Translations under genes and position numbers: made by a program
Part shown: in pieces, positions 35,296-44,492 of the stretch
Position numbering within the stretch: position 1 is the first letter of the stretch
Layout of the letters: the number at the start of each line of letters is the position of its first letter
Notes under the pieces: model-generated
The model's input: only the letters and a program-made list of their open reading frames with translations
What the model was told of the DNA's origin: nothing
Database searches by the model: none
Source of the DNA: Acidobacteriota bacterium
GTDB lineage: Bacteria > Acidobacteriota > Blastocatellia > Pyrinomonadales > Pyrinomonadaceae
Assembly: GCA_003222895.1 (NCBI GenBank)
Contig: QHXI01000058.1
Coordinates: 1-64,000 of the forward strand
Length of the DNA stretch: 64,000 nt
Reading direction: 5' to 3'

Positions 35296-35841
35296 ATGAC
35301 CAGGAAATCGAAAGTCGAACTCAAGAGCCGCATGAAGAACCTGCTCATGTTCTTTCCGAACATGGTGATTCTTACGGCGCGCTTGATGGTCGATTCGCGC
35401 GTGCCGCGAACCGAGCGCGCGCTCTTTGCCGCCGCCCTGATTTACGCGATCATTCCGTTCGATTTCATTCCGGACATGATCCCGTTTGTGGGACAGATTG
35501 ACGATCTGTTTCTGATTTCGCTAACCGTACTTCGATTGATCGATCGCACCGACGACACCATCGTGCGCGAACATTGGCGCGGTGGCGGCGATATCGTGGC
35601 GCTCGTCGAATCTGCCGCGACTGTCGCGCCGCTGTTGATTCCGCGCCGTATCAGCCGTGTGCTGATTTCGAAAGTAAGGCCCACCGCGGAAGGCACTGGC
35701 CTCCTCGTGAACGCTTCGAAGTTTGAACCGTTGATGGTTGAGGTTCCGGAAAAAGGATCGGGCGAGGGTCAGCGCGATCGACTCAAAGACCTCAGCGAAG
35801 CCGGAAGGCGAGCCTCACGCGCCCGCCGTAAGAAAGCATAG
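35296..35841 (+). CDS. YkvA-family membrane protein (DUF1232)
   Basis: This 181-residue protein carries the DUF1232 core AALIYAIIPFDFIPDMIPF followed by VGQIDDLFLISLTVLRLI, the diagnostic motif of the YkvA family. One or two membrane-associated helices are likely. The function of the family is not established. The C-terminal region is basic and polar (RRASRARRKKA). It starts directly at the end of a heptamer tract with no clear ribosome-binding site other than the repeat itself. Confidence 0.85.
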   Translation: MTRKSKVELKSRMKNLLMFFPNMVILTARLMVDSRVPRTERALFAAALIYAIIPFDFIPDMIPFVGQIDDLFLISLTVLRLIDRTDDTIVREHWRGGGDIVALVESAATVAPLLIPRRISRVLISKVRPTAEGTGLLVNASKFEPLMVEVPEKGSGEGQRDRLKDLSEAGRRASRARRKKA

Positions 35842-35846
35842 TGCGA

Positions 35847-36989
35847 TCACGCCACTGAGAGAACTTTCAATTCTCGATTAGCACTCGGTTCGACAGGTTC
35901 TTCCCGCCGCTCACGATTCACAGTCCGGTACAAAATATCTCTCTGCTGCGGAATGAATCCTGCTTCGCTGATTAGATAGCGCAGCGTTTCTTCCGACGCA
36001 CGATTGTGAGCGCCGGCGGCTGAGACGACGTTTTCTTCGATCATGATTGAGCCCATGTCGTTCGCGCCACACCGCAAAGCGATCTGGCCGAGACGCAACC
36101 CCTGGGTCAGCCATGACGATTGAATGTTGTCGATGTTGTCCATGTAAAGACGCGAGACGGACAACATCTTCAAGTAATCCATCCCCGTTGGTTCGGTTTT
36201 GATCTTGCGGCCGAGCGCGGTGTTCTCTCGCTGAAATGTCCAGGGAATGAAAGCAAAGAATCCGCCCGTTTCATCCTGAAGATCGCGAATGCGCTGCAGA
36301 TGTCGCACGCGATGCTCGACGCGGTCGCCGATGCCGAACATCATCGTAGCGCTCGACTTCAAACCGACTTTATGCACCGCCCGCATTACGGCAAGCCATT
36401 CATCAGTCGTGCATTTCGTAGCTACGCGTTTGCGCACTTCGTCGTCGAGAATCTCTGCGCCGCCGCCGGGCAGACTGTAGAGTCCGGCGTCTTTCAAGCG
36501 CTGCATGATTGTTTCGTAATCGAGACCGGAAATCAGATGGATGTTGTGAATCTCAGGCGGAGAGAAACAATGAAGCTGAAACTCGGGATACTTCGCGCTC
36601 AAGTTGCGCAGAAGATCTTCGTACCACTCGATGCCAAAGTCGGGATGCAGCCCGCCCTGCATCAGCACGCCAGTGCCGCCCAGCGCGATCGTCTCGTCAA
36701 TCTTTTCGCAAATTTCATCGAGCGTGCGAACGTAAGTGTCGGGTGCGCCGGGCCGCCGATAGAATGCGCAGAAAGTGCAGACAACATTGCAGACGTTCGT
36801 ATAGTTGATGTTTCGATCGATAATGTAGGTGACGACGTTATCCGGATGGCGACGCTGGCGAATTTCATCCGCGGCCGCGCCGATCGCCGCCACATCGAAT
36901 GATTCAAGCAGCGTCGTGCAGTCGCGCGAACTCAGGCGTTCGCCGGCCAGCGTCTTATCGAGAATCTTTTGAACTTGTCCGTCAGGCAT
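35847..36989 (-). CDS. mqnC: Cyclic dehypoxanthinyl futalosine synthase (MqnC)
   Basis: This 380-residue radical SAM enzyme cyclises dehypoxanthine futalosine in the futalosine route to menaquinone. The iron-sulfur cysteines are in CNVVCTFCAFYR (CxxxCxxC). Family motifs include GVLMQGGLHPDFGIEWYEDL, SLPGGGAEIL, SATMMFGIGD and NDMGSIMIEENVVSAAG. The frame is open to a TTG at 37025, but ATG 36989 gives the usual family start. No other mqn gene is adjacent. It implies menaquinone made by the futalosine pathway. Confidence 0.95.
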   Translation of the reverse strand: MPDGQVQKILDKTLAGERLSSRDCTTLLESFDVAAIGAAADEIRQRRHPDNVVTYIIDRNINYTNVCNVVCTFCAFYRRPGAPDTYVRTLDEICEKIDETIALGGTGVLMQGGLHPDFGIEWYEDLLRNLSAKYPEFQLHCFSPPEIHNIHLISGLDYETIMQRLKDAGLYSLPGGGAEILDDEVRKRVATKCTTDEWLAVMRAVHKVGLKSSATMMFGIGDRVEHRVRHLQRIRDLQDETGGFFAFIPWTFQRENTALGRKIKTEPTGMDYLKMLSVSRLYMDNIDNIQSSWLTQGLRLGQIALRCGANDMGSIMIEENVVSAAGAHNRASEETLRYLISEAGFIPQQRDILYRTVNRERREEPVEPSANRELKVLSVA

Positions 36990-37240
36990 CGGCTTTAGTC
37001 TATTGATTTGCGGAACAATACTCAAAGTCTGGCGTCAAAGATCAAAGCAAGAATTCTTTTGGCCCCCGACGCGGCAAACGCGCGCGGCCTGTAATGCTTC
37101 AAACAGGTGCAAATCGGAACTAGAATAGCGAACTAAATCGGGTCGTCAATCCGCAATCGAGCGACCGGACAAATGATGGCGCGAACCGCGATGGTTCGCT
37201 TCACTTCCCAGCGAACGACCTCTTTAGAAAGGACGTAGCC

Positions 37241-39028
37241 ATGAACCGCCCACTGATGTTGCTCCTCTTGGCGACTGCTGTGTTGACTGCTTCAGCTCGA
37301 TGCCAGGCTCAACTGGTAGAGCTGCCGGATTTCAGTGCGAAACCGAACATGTCCCCGGCCAGGGTCGATCCGGTCATCGAGAAGAAAGCGCTCGATCTCC
37401 TCGATTCGTTAACCGATCAAGTGTTGAATCTTCATGCGCCGGCGAATCGCATGCGCGCGGAAATCGCCGTCGGCGATCTGCTTTGGTCGCGTGACGAGAA
37501 GCGCGCGCGAACTTTGTTCACAGCGGCGCTGGCCCAACTGACAGCGCGGATCGCTGATCTGGATTATGGCGATCAGGATGTGTATGCAGAGATCACGCGT
37601 GTAAGTCAGTCAAGGCAGGAACTCGTGATGCGGATCGCCGGGCACGATCCCGATCTGGCGATTGCGGCGCTCAAGCAAACTCGTTTGCCTGACAACAATG
37701 CGCGGGGACGCAACACTTGGACCTTCCAAAACGAAGCGAATTTGGAAGTGACTCTGGCAAACGTGATCGCGCCAAAAGATCCGGTAGCGGCGCTCAAGCT
37801 GGCACGCTCGAGTCTGTCGCGCGGAATTAGTTGGAACGTGATCGCTTTTCTGAATCCGCTCTATCAGAAAGACGCGTCCGCGGCGCAAAGCTTCTATCAG
37901 GAGATCGTGGCGAAGATCAAAGATGAAAATATCGGCCGCAATCCTGACCTCGCCAACAATGCGTGGAATCTCTTGAACTCGTTTCAACCTCCGCAGGCCG
38001 ACGAAGATACCTATCGCGACCTTTTGAATTCGACCCTCGGCTATGTGCTGACCGCCAATCGTGAAACCCAAACCGGCATGACGATGGCGCAGAATTTCTA
38101 TTATCAACTCGAACGGATAAAGCCGCTGGTGGAAAAGTACGCGCCGGCCCGGGCCGCTGAACTGCGCGATTGGTCACGAGGAGTTGAGCGCACGCTCGAT
38201 CCGCAGGTGAAGATGTATCAGGACCTTCGCAAAGTCAGCGAGAACGGAACGGTCGATGACATGCTGGCGCTGGCAGCGAAATATCCGCCTGAGTTTCAGA
38301 ACCTGCTTTATCAGAATGCGGCGTGGAAAGCGTTGAACAACGGCGATGCCGCCAAAGCGAAAGAGATAATTGAGATGGTGCCCGATCCGGTGCAGCGCCG
38401 CCAGATGCTCGAACAGCTCGAGAATCAGGCCGCGAATGCTTTGGAGGGCAACAACAAGATCGTCGAGGCGCGCCGGCTGGCTGACAAAGCAAAAACGATC
38501 GATCGGAAAATTGAAATCCTCATTCGAACGGCTGGCGAACTAGCGGCGAGCGGAGACAAGAAGGGCAGCTTGGATTTGCTGAACGAAGCAAAAGCGCTCG
38601 TCGCTTCAACTCCGCAGTCTGCCACCCAGATGAATGCGCAGTTGCGCCTGGCGCAGGCGTTCATCAAGGCTGATCCCGATCAAAGTTTCGCGTTGTTGCA
38701 GCCGTTGGTCATGAAAGTGAATGAGCTTGTCTCGGCGGCAGTGCTTCTCGATGGCATTGATTTTCAGTATTTGAAAGACGGCGAATGGCAGATGCCGGGG
38801 ACGGGCAATCTTGGCGGCCTGGTCTATTCGTTGGACCAGGCGGTCGCGACGCTGGCACAAACAGATTTCGATCGTGCGCGAACGCTCGCCGATCAGATTG
38901 AGCGGCCAGAGATGCGCGTGCTGATGGAAATCGATCTGGCTCAGACCGCGCTGGGAGTTAAGCCAATGAACCCAGGGCCGTTCGGCGGTCGCATAATTGA
39001 TGGACGGGTAATGATGATAAATCAGTAG
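37241..39028 (+). CDS. Exported helical-repeat protein of unknown function
   Basis: This 595-residue protein has a signal peptide (LMLLLLATAVLTASARCQA) and is otherwise almost wholly alpha-helical. Many segments resemble degenerate TPR or armadillo-like helix pairs (MRAEIAVGDLLWSRDEKRAR, EARRLADKAKTIDRKIEILI, ATLAQTDFDRARTLADQIER). No catalytic motif is seen. It may be a periplasmic scaffold. It precedes an amidohydrolase gene by 15 bases on the same strand, so the two are probably co-transcribed. I do not recognise a named family. Confidence 0.8.
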   Translation: MNRPLMLLLLATAVLTASARCQAQLVELPDFSAKPNMSPARVDPVIEKKALDLLDSLTDQVLNLHAPANRMRAEIAVGDLLWSRDEKRARTLFTAALAQLTARIADLDYGDQDVYAEITRVSQSRQELVMRIAGHDPDLAIAALKQTRLPDNNARGRNTWTFQNEANLEVTLANVIAPKDPVAALKLARSSLSRGISWNVIAFLNPLYQKDASAAQSFYQEIVAKIKDENIGRNPDLANNAWNLLNSFQPPQADEDTYRDLLNSTLGYVLTANRETQTGMTMAQNFYYQLERIKPLVEKYAPARAAELRDWSRGVERTLDPQVKMYQDLRKVSENGTVDDMLALAAKYPPEFQNLLYQNAAWKALNNGDAAKAKEIIEMVPDPVQRRQMLEQLENQAANALEGNNKIVEARRLADKAKTIDRKIEILIRTAGELAASGDKKGSLDLLNEAKALVASTPQSATQMNAQLRLAQAFIKADPDQSFALLQPLVMKVNELVSAAVLLDGIDFQYLKDGEWQMPGTGNLGGLVYSLDQAVATLAQTDFDRARTLADQIERPEMRVLMEIDLAQTALGVKPMNPGPFGGRIIDGRVMMINQ

Positions 39029-39043
39029 ACCTCGTTTCTGACC

Positions 39044-40033
39044 ATGAACCGCAAATTCGATCTGCACACGCACTATTACCCGCCCGTTTATTTCGATAAG
39101 ATTCGCGACCTTCCGTCCGAATTTTCTTTCGATAAGAGTCCTTCGGGACAAACGATCATTACCTATCGCGGCGCCCGTTTCTTTGACGTGACGCCGCCGA
39201 TGACTGATGTCGCGAAGCGGATCGAAGACATGGATCGCGTCGGCATTGATGTGGAAGTCGTTTCGCTTTCGACGCCGAATGTTTTTTTTGCCGATGCTCA
39301 GCATCAACCGGAAATTGCGCGAATGGTGAACGATGCTTACGCTGAATTGGTGGCGCGGCATCCGGCGCGCTTCAAAGCTTTTGCTTCGATCCCAATGGAT
39401 TCTCCGGATCAAGCATTGAAAGAACTTCATCGCGCGATCGATGAATTGAAGATGAATGGCGTCATTCTGTTGAGTAACATCGGCGGAAAGGCTCTGACCT
39501 CAACTGAATATCGTTCGTTCTTTGCCGAAGCAAACCGGATGAAGCTCTGCATCCTGCTGCATCCAATGCTGCCGGCGAATACAGATCCGTTTCGCGAATA
39601 TGTGCTTGGTCCAATCGTCGGTTTCATGTTCGACACGACGCTCGCCGTCGCGCGCATGTGTTACGACGGAATGTTCAAGGACTTTCCAAACATTCGCTGG
39701 ATTGTCGCGCATCTCGGCGGCGCGGTGCCTTACCTGATGGAACGAATGGATAACGGCTGGCGCGATTTTGTGGAATGCCGCGCGAAGATCGACGAGCTGC
39801 CCAACATTTATCTAAAGCGGCTCTACTACGACACCGTGAATTTCAATCCGCACATGTTGACGATGGTGAGAAACATGATGGGCGCGGATCACTTGGTGAT
39901 GGGCAGCGACTATCCGCATCTGCTCGGCTCGATCGATCGAGCGGTCTCATCGATTGAAGGTTTGGATATTGCTGACGAAGAGAAACAAAAGATATTTGAA
40001 GGTACGGCCTTGTCCATTCTGAATAACGTTTGA
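39044..40033 (+). CDS. Amidohydrolase family 2 protein (ACMSD-like decarboxylase/hydrolase)
   Basis: This 329-residue TIM-barrel metalloenzyme resembles the aminocarboxymuconate-semialdehyde decarboxylase branch. Metal ligands are visible: HTHYYPP at the N-terminus, a middle histidine in WIVAHLGGAVPY, a LHPMLP stretch, and the late aspartate in VMGSDYPHLLG. These enzymes act on small aromatic or diacid substrates; the substrate here is unknown. It follows the helical-repeat gene closely and is convergent with the kinase gene (6 bases between stops). Confidence 0.88.
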   Translation: MNRKFDLHTHYYPPVYFDKIRDLPSEFSFDKSPSGQTIITYRGARFFDVTPPMTDVAKRIEDMDRVGIDVEVVSLSTPNVFFADAQHQPEIARMVNDAYAELVARHPARFKAFASIPMDSPDQALKELHRAIDELKMNGVILLSNIGGKALTSTEYRSFFAEANRMKLCILLHPMLPANTDPFREYVLGPIVGFMFDTTLAVARMCYDGMFKDFPNIRWIVAHLGGAVPYLMERMDNGWRDFVECRAKIDELPNIYLKRLYYDTVNFNPHMLTMVRNMMGADHLVMGSDYPHLLGSIDRAVSSIEGLDIADEEKQKIFEGTALSILNNV

Positions 40034-40039
40034 GATGAT

Positions 40040-43036
40040 TCAATTCGTTTCGCTGATAATCACTGCATCGCGATTGAAAATCCCTCGCGCGCAAGCGAGC
40101 TGTTTGCCGTCACGCGAGTACGCGAACCCCGTCATAAAACTGTCTTTGAAATCGGTCACTTGCCGCGGCGCGCTGCCATCGAGTGGCTGACTCCAAACAT
40201 TGGTTACACTGTTTGCGTTCGTATTGTACAGAATAGATTTTGCGTCCGCGGACCATTGCAGGTACATCTGGACCGTGCCCGGCGGTTGGCAGCTAAAGGT
40301 CTTGACCGGCTCGCCGCCATCGAGGGGAATGATCGCTATCTTGTTCGGCGACACTAGCGGATCCGGGCTCTCGGTATAAAGGTATGCGATGAACCTTCCG
40401 TCAGGCGAAATCGTCGGCGTAGTTGAAACTTTGTGAGTGATTTCCGTTGGTTCCCCGCCATCAATTGAAACTTTCCAGATTGTTGGCCGCGTTGTTCCGA
40501 GAGCTGTATAGACCACCCAGCGTCCATCAGGTGAAACAACAGGCACCGATTCAGCAACGCCCTGTGTCAGTTGCTTTGAACTGGCGCCGTCGATATTCAT
40601 TCGCCAAATATTTTGCCGGCCACTCCGCGTAGAACTGAACACCACGTAGCGGCCGTCGGGTGAAATCGTTGGTCCGATATTCCGTCCGAGGTTCGAAGTC
40701 AGTTGCTGACGGTTTGTGCCGTCGGCGTTCATGATCCAAAGATTTACTTCGTTGCCTTCCGCGGATGAGAAGACAATCCTCCCGTCCGGAGTCCACCCGA
40801 CGCTGTTTCCGTAGCCCGTGCCGATCCCGATGTTGCCCGTTGGCAATTGAATCGCGCGGCTCGCATCTCCATCGGGCGCGACGAAAACGCTGATGACGCC
40901 ACTGCCGACGACGTTAACGAATCTTGATCCGTCAGACGTTAGACCAATCGTGCGATGTTGATCCAGATCGTTTGTGATCTGTCGTTTTTCACCCGACGGA
41001 TAAGACAGAAACCAAAGCTGCGCTCCCGTGCTCGGGTTGGTTCCGGCAACTACTAAAAGTCCGCTCATATCTGGCAGCCATTGCACTTGTCCACTAAAGG
41101 GCCATGGATCGGGAGTCAAATTGATCTCTTTGGTCCCATTCACGGGAAACGCAACGACCCGGCTCAATCCGCCCATTGTAAGAACACTGGCGGCGATCAG
41201 TTTTCCATCCGGTGACCATGATGGCCCGGTAAAGAAAATTGGCGCGAACCGCTCTGGCTTACGTCGCGTAACGAATGCCTGCTCTGAAGATCCGTCGATG
41301 CTGGCAATCATTAGCGCACTTTGATCCTCGGCTGGGAAATTTGCTCGCACAAAGGCCATCTGTTTGCCGTTTGGCGAGAATGTGACCGGACAATCTATCT
41401 TCTCGAGGATTTTTGTCGGCGTTCCGCCCAGCACGGGAATTCGATACAAAGTGCCGGCGTCGTAGTTTGCTTTGATCACATAATAAATCTCTCGATCGTC
41501 CGGCGAGAACGTGAATCCAAAGAACCCGACAGATGCGGGCGGCACGATGACTTTGTCATTCGCAGTGCTGACTTGCCTGAGCCACAGACTTTGCTTCCCC
41601 GCGTCACTCAGGCAATAAAGCAAATATGTTCCGTCGCGCGACAAACGCGCGTCGATCACTTTCCCGGAATTTGTAATCCGCGCGATCGTCGAAGACTGGA
41701 AGTGAGTGCGACGCGGTGTACGATTGAGCAGCGTGTACAAACCAACGCCGCCTGCAATCAGAACAAGCGCGACGATCGCCAGCGAAACAATCAGACGGGT
41801 TGGATGCCGCTTTAGTTCGACGCTTAACGCCTGACTAATCGTCGTCACCGCGCCCTGAGGCTCGACCGTATTCTGGGCCATGACGGGCCGAGCTACCGGC
41901 GCCGCGATGCCCGCCGCGCCGGCGGCGGAAGCGGCAGACTGCTCGAGGCGCGCTTGAAATTCCAGGTCCTGCGCGAGGCTCTTCATATCGATCAGCAAAT
42001 CTTTGACGACCTGGTAACGCTCTTCGCGGTTTTTGCGCAGTGCCTTGTCGATGATCCGGATCAATTCGGGCGGCGCCTCGGGAAGGAACTGCGAAACTCG
42101 TGGCGGATCAGTTCTCAGAATTGAAGCGAGCACATCGCTCGGAGTTTCGCCGTCGAATGGCTTATGTCCCGTCACCATTTCATAGAGGACCGCGCCCAAA
42201 CTGAAGGTGTCTGAACGCGCATCGACGGACTTGCCGCGCGCTTGTTCCGGCGACATGTAGCCGGCTGTGCCGATCACCACGCCCGAGCCCGTGCGCACCT
42301 GCTTGGTCAGCGCCTCCTCAGCGGGCACCGACGCTGGTTGCTCTGTGAGTTTAGCCAAACCAAAGTCGAGCACCTTCACGTAACCATCCGGCCTGAGCAT
42401 AATATTCTCGGGCTTGATGTCCCGGTGAACTATGCCTACTTTGTGCGCCGCGGAAAGCGCGTCGGCGACTTGCATCGCGATGTTCAGAGATTCCGAAACG
42501 CTCAACGCGAAATGCGAAAGTCGTTGCCGCAGAGTCTCGCCCTCGACGAACTCAGCCGCAATCAAGTGACTAGAGTCCGCTTTCAGAATTTCGAAAATGG
42601 TGATGATGTTTGGGTGATTCAGAGCCGACGCCGCGCGCGCTTCCTGCTCAAAACGTCGTAGGCGTTCATCGTCTTTCGTGAACGCGGCCGGCAAAAGTTT
42701 CAAAGCGACCTGGCGGCTCAGTCGGCGATCAACAGCGAGGTAGACCTCGCCCATACCGCCGCGACTAATGAATGAGACGATCTCGTACGGCCCAACCGTT
42801 AGTCCGGGTCTCAATTCCGATTTGGGATCGACGATCATTTCCGCCGCGGCTTCGTACGCCGGAGAATCTAAAAATGTCCCCGACCGCCCATCGGAAGAGA
42901 TGAGAGCTTCGACTTCTTTCCGCAGTTCCTCGTCGCCGTGGCAGGCGTCTGAAACGAACGCGGACCTGTCGGCGGGCGAGCGATCGAGAGCTGCGTGAAA
43001 GATCTCCTTAACCTTGTGCCAGCGATCGGGTTTCAT
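40040..43036 (-). CDS. Ser/Thr protein kinase with C-terminal TolB/WD40-like propeller
   Basis: This 998-residue transmembrane receptor-like kinase has a Pkn2-type kinase domain at residues 80-345. It shows the glycine loop (ISRGGMGEVYLA), the lysine in VALKLLPAAF, the catalytic loop HRDIKPEN (D206), DFGLAKL and APE-equivalent GYMSPEQARGKS. A single transmembrane helix (LIVSLAIVALVLIAGGVGL) follows at about residue 415. The exported C-terminal half has repeated blades of the form I..DG..IVFSS.R.G..NIW.MN.DG, typical of TolB/PD40 propellers. It probably senses an extracellular ligand. The sigma-factor gene upstream is on the same strand, 61 bases away. Confidence 0.95.
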   Translation of the reverse strand: MKPDRWHKVKEIFHAALDRSPADRSAFVSDACHGDEELRKEVEALISSDGRSGTFLDSPAYEAAAEMIVDPKSELRPGLTVGPYEIVSFISRGGMGEVYLAVDRRLSRQVALKLLPAAFTKDDERLRRFEQEARAASALNHPNIITIFEILKADSSHLIAAEFVEGETLRQRLSHFALSVSESLNIAMQVADALSAAHKVGIVHRDIKPENIMLRPDGYVKVLDFGLAKLTEQPASVPAEEALTKQVRTGSGVVIGTAGYMSPEQARGKSVDARSDTFSLGAVLYEMVTGHKPFDGETPSDVLASILRTDPPRVSQFLPEAPPELIRIIDKALRKNREERYQVVKDLLIDMKSLAQDLEFQARLEQSAASAAGAAGIAAPVARPVMAQNTVEPQGAVTTISQALSVELKRHPTRLIVSLAIVALVLIAGGVGLYTLLNRTPRRTHFQSSTIARITNSGKVIDARLSRDGTYLLYCLSDAGKQSLWLRQVSTANDKVIVPPASVGFFGFTFSPDDREIYYVIKANYDAGTLYRIPVLGGTPTKILEKIDCPVTFSPNGKQMAFVRANFPAEDQSALMIASIDGSSEQAFVTRRKPERFAPIFFTGPSWSPDGKLIAASVLTMGGLSRVVAFPVNGTKEINLTPDPWPFSGQVQWLPDMSGLLVVAGTNPSTGAQLWFLSYPSGEKRQITNDLDQHRTIGLTSDGSRFVNVVGSGVISVFVAPDGDASRAIQLPTGNIGIGTGYGNSVGWTPDGRIVFSSAEGNEVNLWIMNADGTNRQQLTSNLGRNIGPTISPDGRYVVFSSTRSGRQNIWRMNIDGASSKQLTQGVAESVPVVSPDGRWVVYTALGTTRPTIWKVSIDGGEPTEITHKVSTTPTISPDGRFIAYLYTESPDPLVSPNKIAIIPLDGGEPVKTFSCQPPGTVQMYLQWSADAKSILYNTNANSVTNVWSQPLDGSAPRQVTDFKDSFMTGFAYSRDGKQLACARGIFNRDAVIISETN

Positions 43037-43097
43037 TGACTTCTCCGTGTTTCCATCAACTAACGCGCAGCGGACAGACGGACTCCCTCAAAAAAAA

Positions 43098-43664
43098 CTA
43101 GTCCAACTTTCGTCGCAACCAGGCGCGGGCCATCTTCCAATCACGCTCGACGGTGGCGTGGCCGACGCCCATGACTTCGGCCGTTTCTTCGATCGAAAGT
43201 CCGCCAAAAAATTTCAATTCGATGACTCGCTCCTGCTGCGGATCGAAGGTCTTGAGCTCCTCTAGAGCTTCATGCAACGCGAGCAGATCGAGATCGGGTT
43301 TTTCTCCCGCCTCTCCAGCGCTGGTGATTGAAAGCCGTTGCCGCTCAGAACCTCCGCGCTTCGCTGCCTTGTTCTGGCGCGCGTGATCGACCAGGATGCG
43401 ACGCATCATTTGTGCAGCTACGCCGTAAAAGTGCGCGCGATTCTGCCACCGCGCGTTCTTCTGATCGATTAACTTCAGATATGCCTCATTTACCAGCGCG
43501 GTCGGCTGCAAAGTATGGTTCTGCCGTTCGCGCCGCAGGTAATTCCTCGCCAACCGGCGCAGTTCGCTGTAGACGAGGGGCATCAGTTTTTCGAGCGCCG
43601 CGCTATCGCCCTCGCCCCATTTCACCAAAAGTTGAGTCACGTTTTCAGAGGAACTTAGGGACAT
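43098..43664 (-). CDS. ECF-type RNA polymerase sigma factor, kinase-linked
   Basis: This 188-residue sigma factor has region 2 (LVYSELRRLARNYLRRERQ, ALVNEAYLKL) and region 4 (ERVIELKFFGGLSIEETAEV, GVGHATVERDWKMARAWL) separated by a short linker, matching the acidobacterial/planctomycete ECF group that lacks an anti-sigma factor and is encoded beside Ser/Thr kinases. Phosphorylation by the kinase directly downstream is a reasonable inference. ATG 43664 is preferred: the upstream extension to 43718 runs through a REPIN element. The - strand promoter must lie in or beyond that element. Confidence 0.93.
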   Translation of the reverse strand: MSLSSSENVTQLLVKWGEGDSAALEKLMPLVYSELRRLARNYLRRERQNHTLQPTALVNEAYLKLIDQKNARWQNRAHFYGVAAQMMRRILVDHARQNKAAKRGGSERQRLSITSAGEAGEKPDLDLLALHEALEELKTFDPQQERVIELKFFGGLSIEETAEVMGVGHATVERDWKMARAWLRRKLD

Positions 43665-43672
43665 GAAAACCA

Positions 43673-43733
43673 GTTTAGAGGCGGGACTTGTCCCGCAAGA
43701 CTCGGAAAAGGCGGACAAGTCCGCCGTCTAAAC
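43673..43733. repeat. REPIN-like repeat family E, upstream of the sigma factor
   Basis: GTTTAGAGGCGGGACTTGTC with a CCCGC arm on the left faces GGCGGACAAGTCCGCCGTCTA and AAC on the right. Each half is itself a hairpin (GCGGGACTTGTCCCGC; GGCGGACAAGTCCGCC), so this is two REPs in inverted order. A related copy is at 50693-50746. Confidence 0.88.
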
Positions 43734-43950
43734 GTTCGTCAGGACGAGGCGCGGCGTGATTCTACAACAAAAAGTTACCGCGGGTGAGGGAGTTTCGTCC
43801 GCGCTTACGCGTTATCAGATGTAAGGCAAAAGTGGTGAAGCAATTGGTCGAAAGACACCCACGAACAAGGGCCGCCGGTCGCTTCAACCGCCACGGCAGT
43901 TAGAAATTAGCCGAACTATGGGGACGGCTCATCAAACAGGAGAAACTAAG

Positions 43951-44391
43951 ATGAAAAAGGCTTACACAATGATCGCGTTAGCAGTTTTGGTTGGTTCCAT
44001 GGCCGTGGCGGCCAACGCTCAAAATAGTGGCCGCAGGCTTCTGGTCGCGAATATTCCGTTTCAGTTCAACGTCGGCGACACAACCCTGCCCGCAGGCGAA
44101 TACACAATCTCGCAAACCAATCCGGCTTCTGATTGCGCCGTCCTGCAAATCAAAATGAAAAATGGCGGCCACAGCATGCTGGTGCAAATGAGTTCGATCG
44201 TCGGCAAGACTGCTGATGCTTCAACTCTGATCTTTAATCGCTATGGCAACAAGTATTTCTTCGCCCAGGCGTGGATCGACGGCGATAGCGAGGGCTTGAA
44301 TGCGCCAGGTTCACGCGCAGAACGCGCGACCAGAAAGGAAATGGCCGCGCTGGGAGTACGGCGCGAGACGGTTGCACTGAGTAGCCGCTAG
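43951..44391 (+). CDS. Small exported beta-rich protein of unknown function
   Basis: This 146-residue protein has a signal peptide (MIALAVLVGSMAVAANAQ) and a beta-rich body (FQFNVGDTTLPAGEYTISQ). A family of exported acidobacterial proteins with the core VPFEFxVGxxxLPAGxY is suggested by this motif, but I cannot give a function. ATG 43951 is preceded by AGGAG; the upstream 11-codon extension is rejected. The body ends in a charged tail (GSRAERATRKEMAALG). It sits behind a 200-base region containing only a REPIN and no other gene, and ends before a strong terminator. Confidence 0.82.
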   Translation: MKKAYTMIALAVLVGSMAVAANAQNSGRRLLVANIPFQFNVGDTTLPAGEYTISQTNPASDCAVLQIKMKNGGHSMLVQMSSIVGKTADASTLIFNRYGNKYFFAQAWIDGDSEGLNAPGSRAERATRKEMAALGVRRETVALSSR

Positions 44392-44448
44392 CATCGATTA
44401 CAATTCAGCCGCAGCAGACCGGAGAACTCCGCTGTAAGCTGACCACGG

Positions 44449-44486
44449 TCACCCGAAGTCGAACAGGCTCCGGGTGATTGTTTTTT
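44449..44486 (+). terminator. Intrinsic terminator
   Basis: TCACCCG and CGGGTGA form a stem around a 15-base loop and are followed by TTGTTTTTT. It lies 60 bases after the small exported gene and before the convergent VWFA gene. Confidence 0.75.
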
Positions 44487-44492
44487 CGGAAG

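Noticed and set aside
36120-36902. 260-residue open frame on the + strand
   Set aside because: It is antisense to mqnC and has no recognisable motif; GC-rich codon bias produces such shadow frames.
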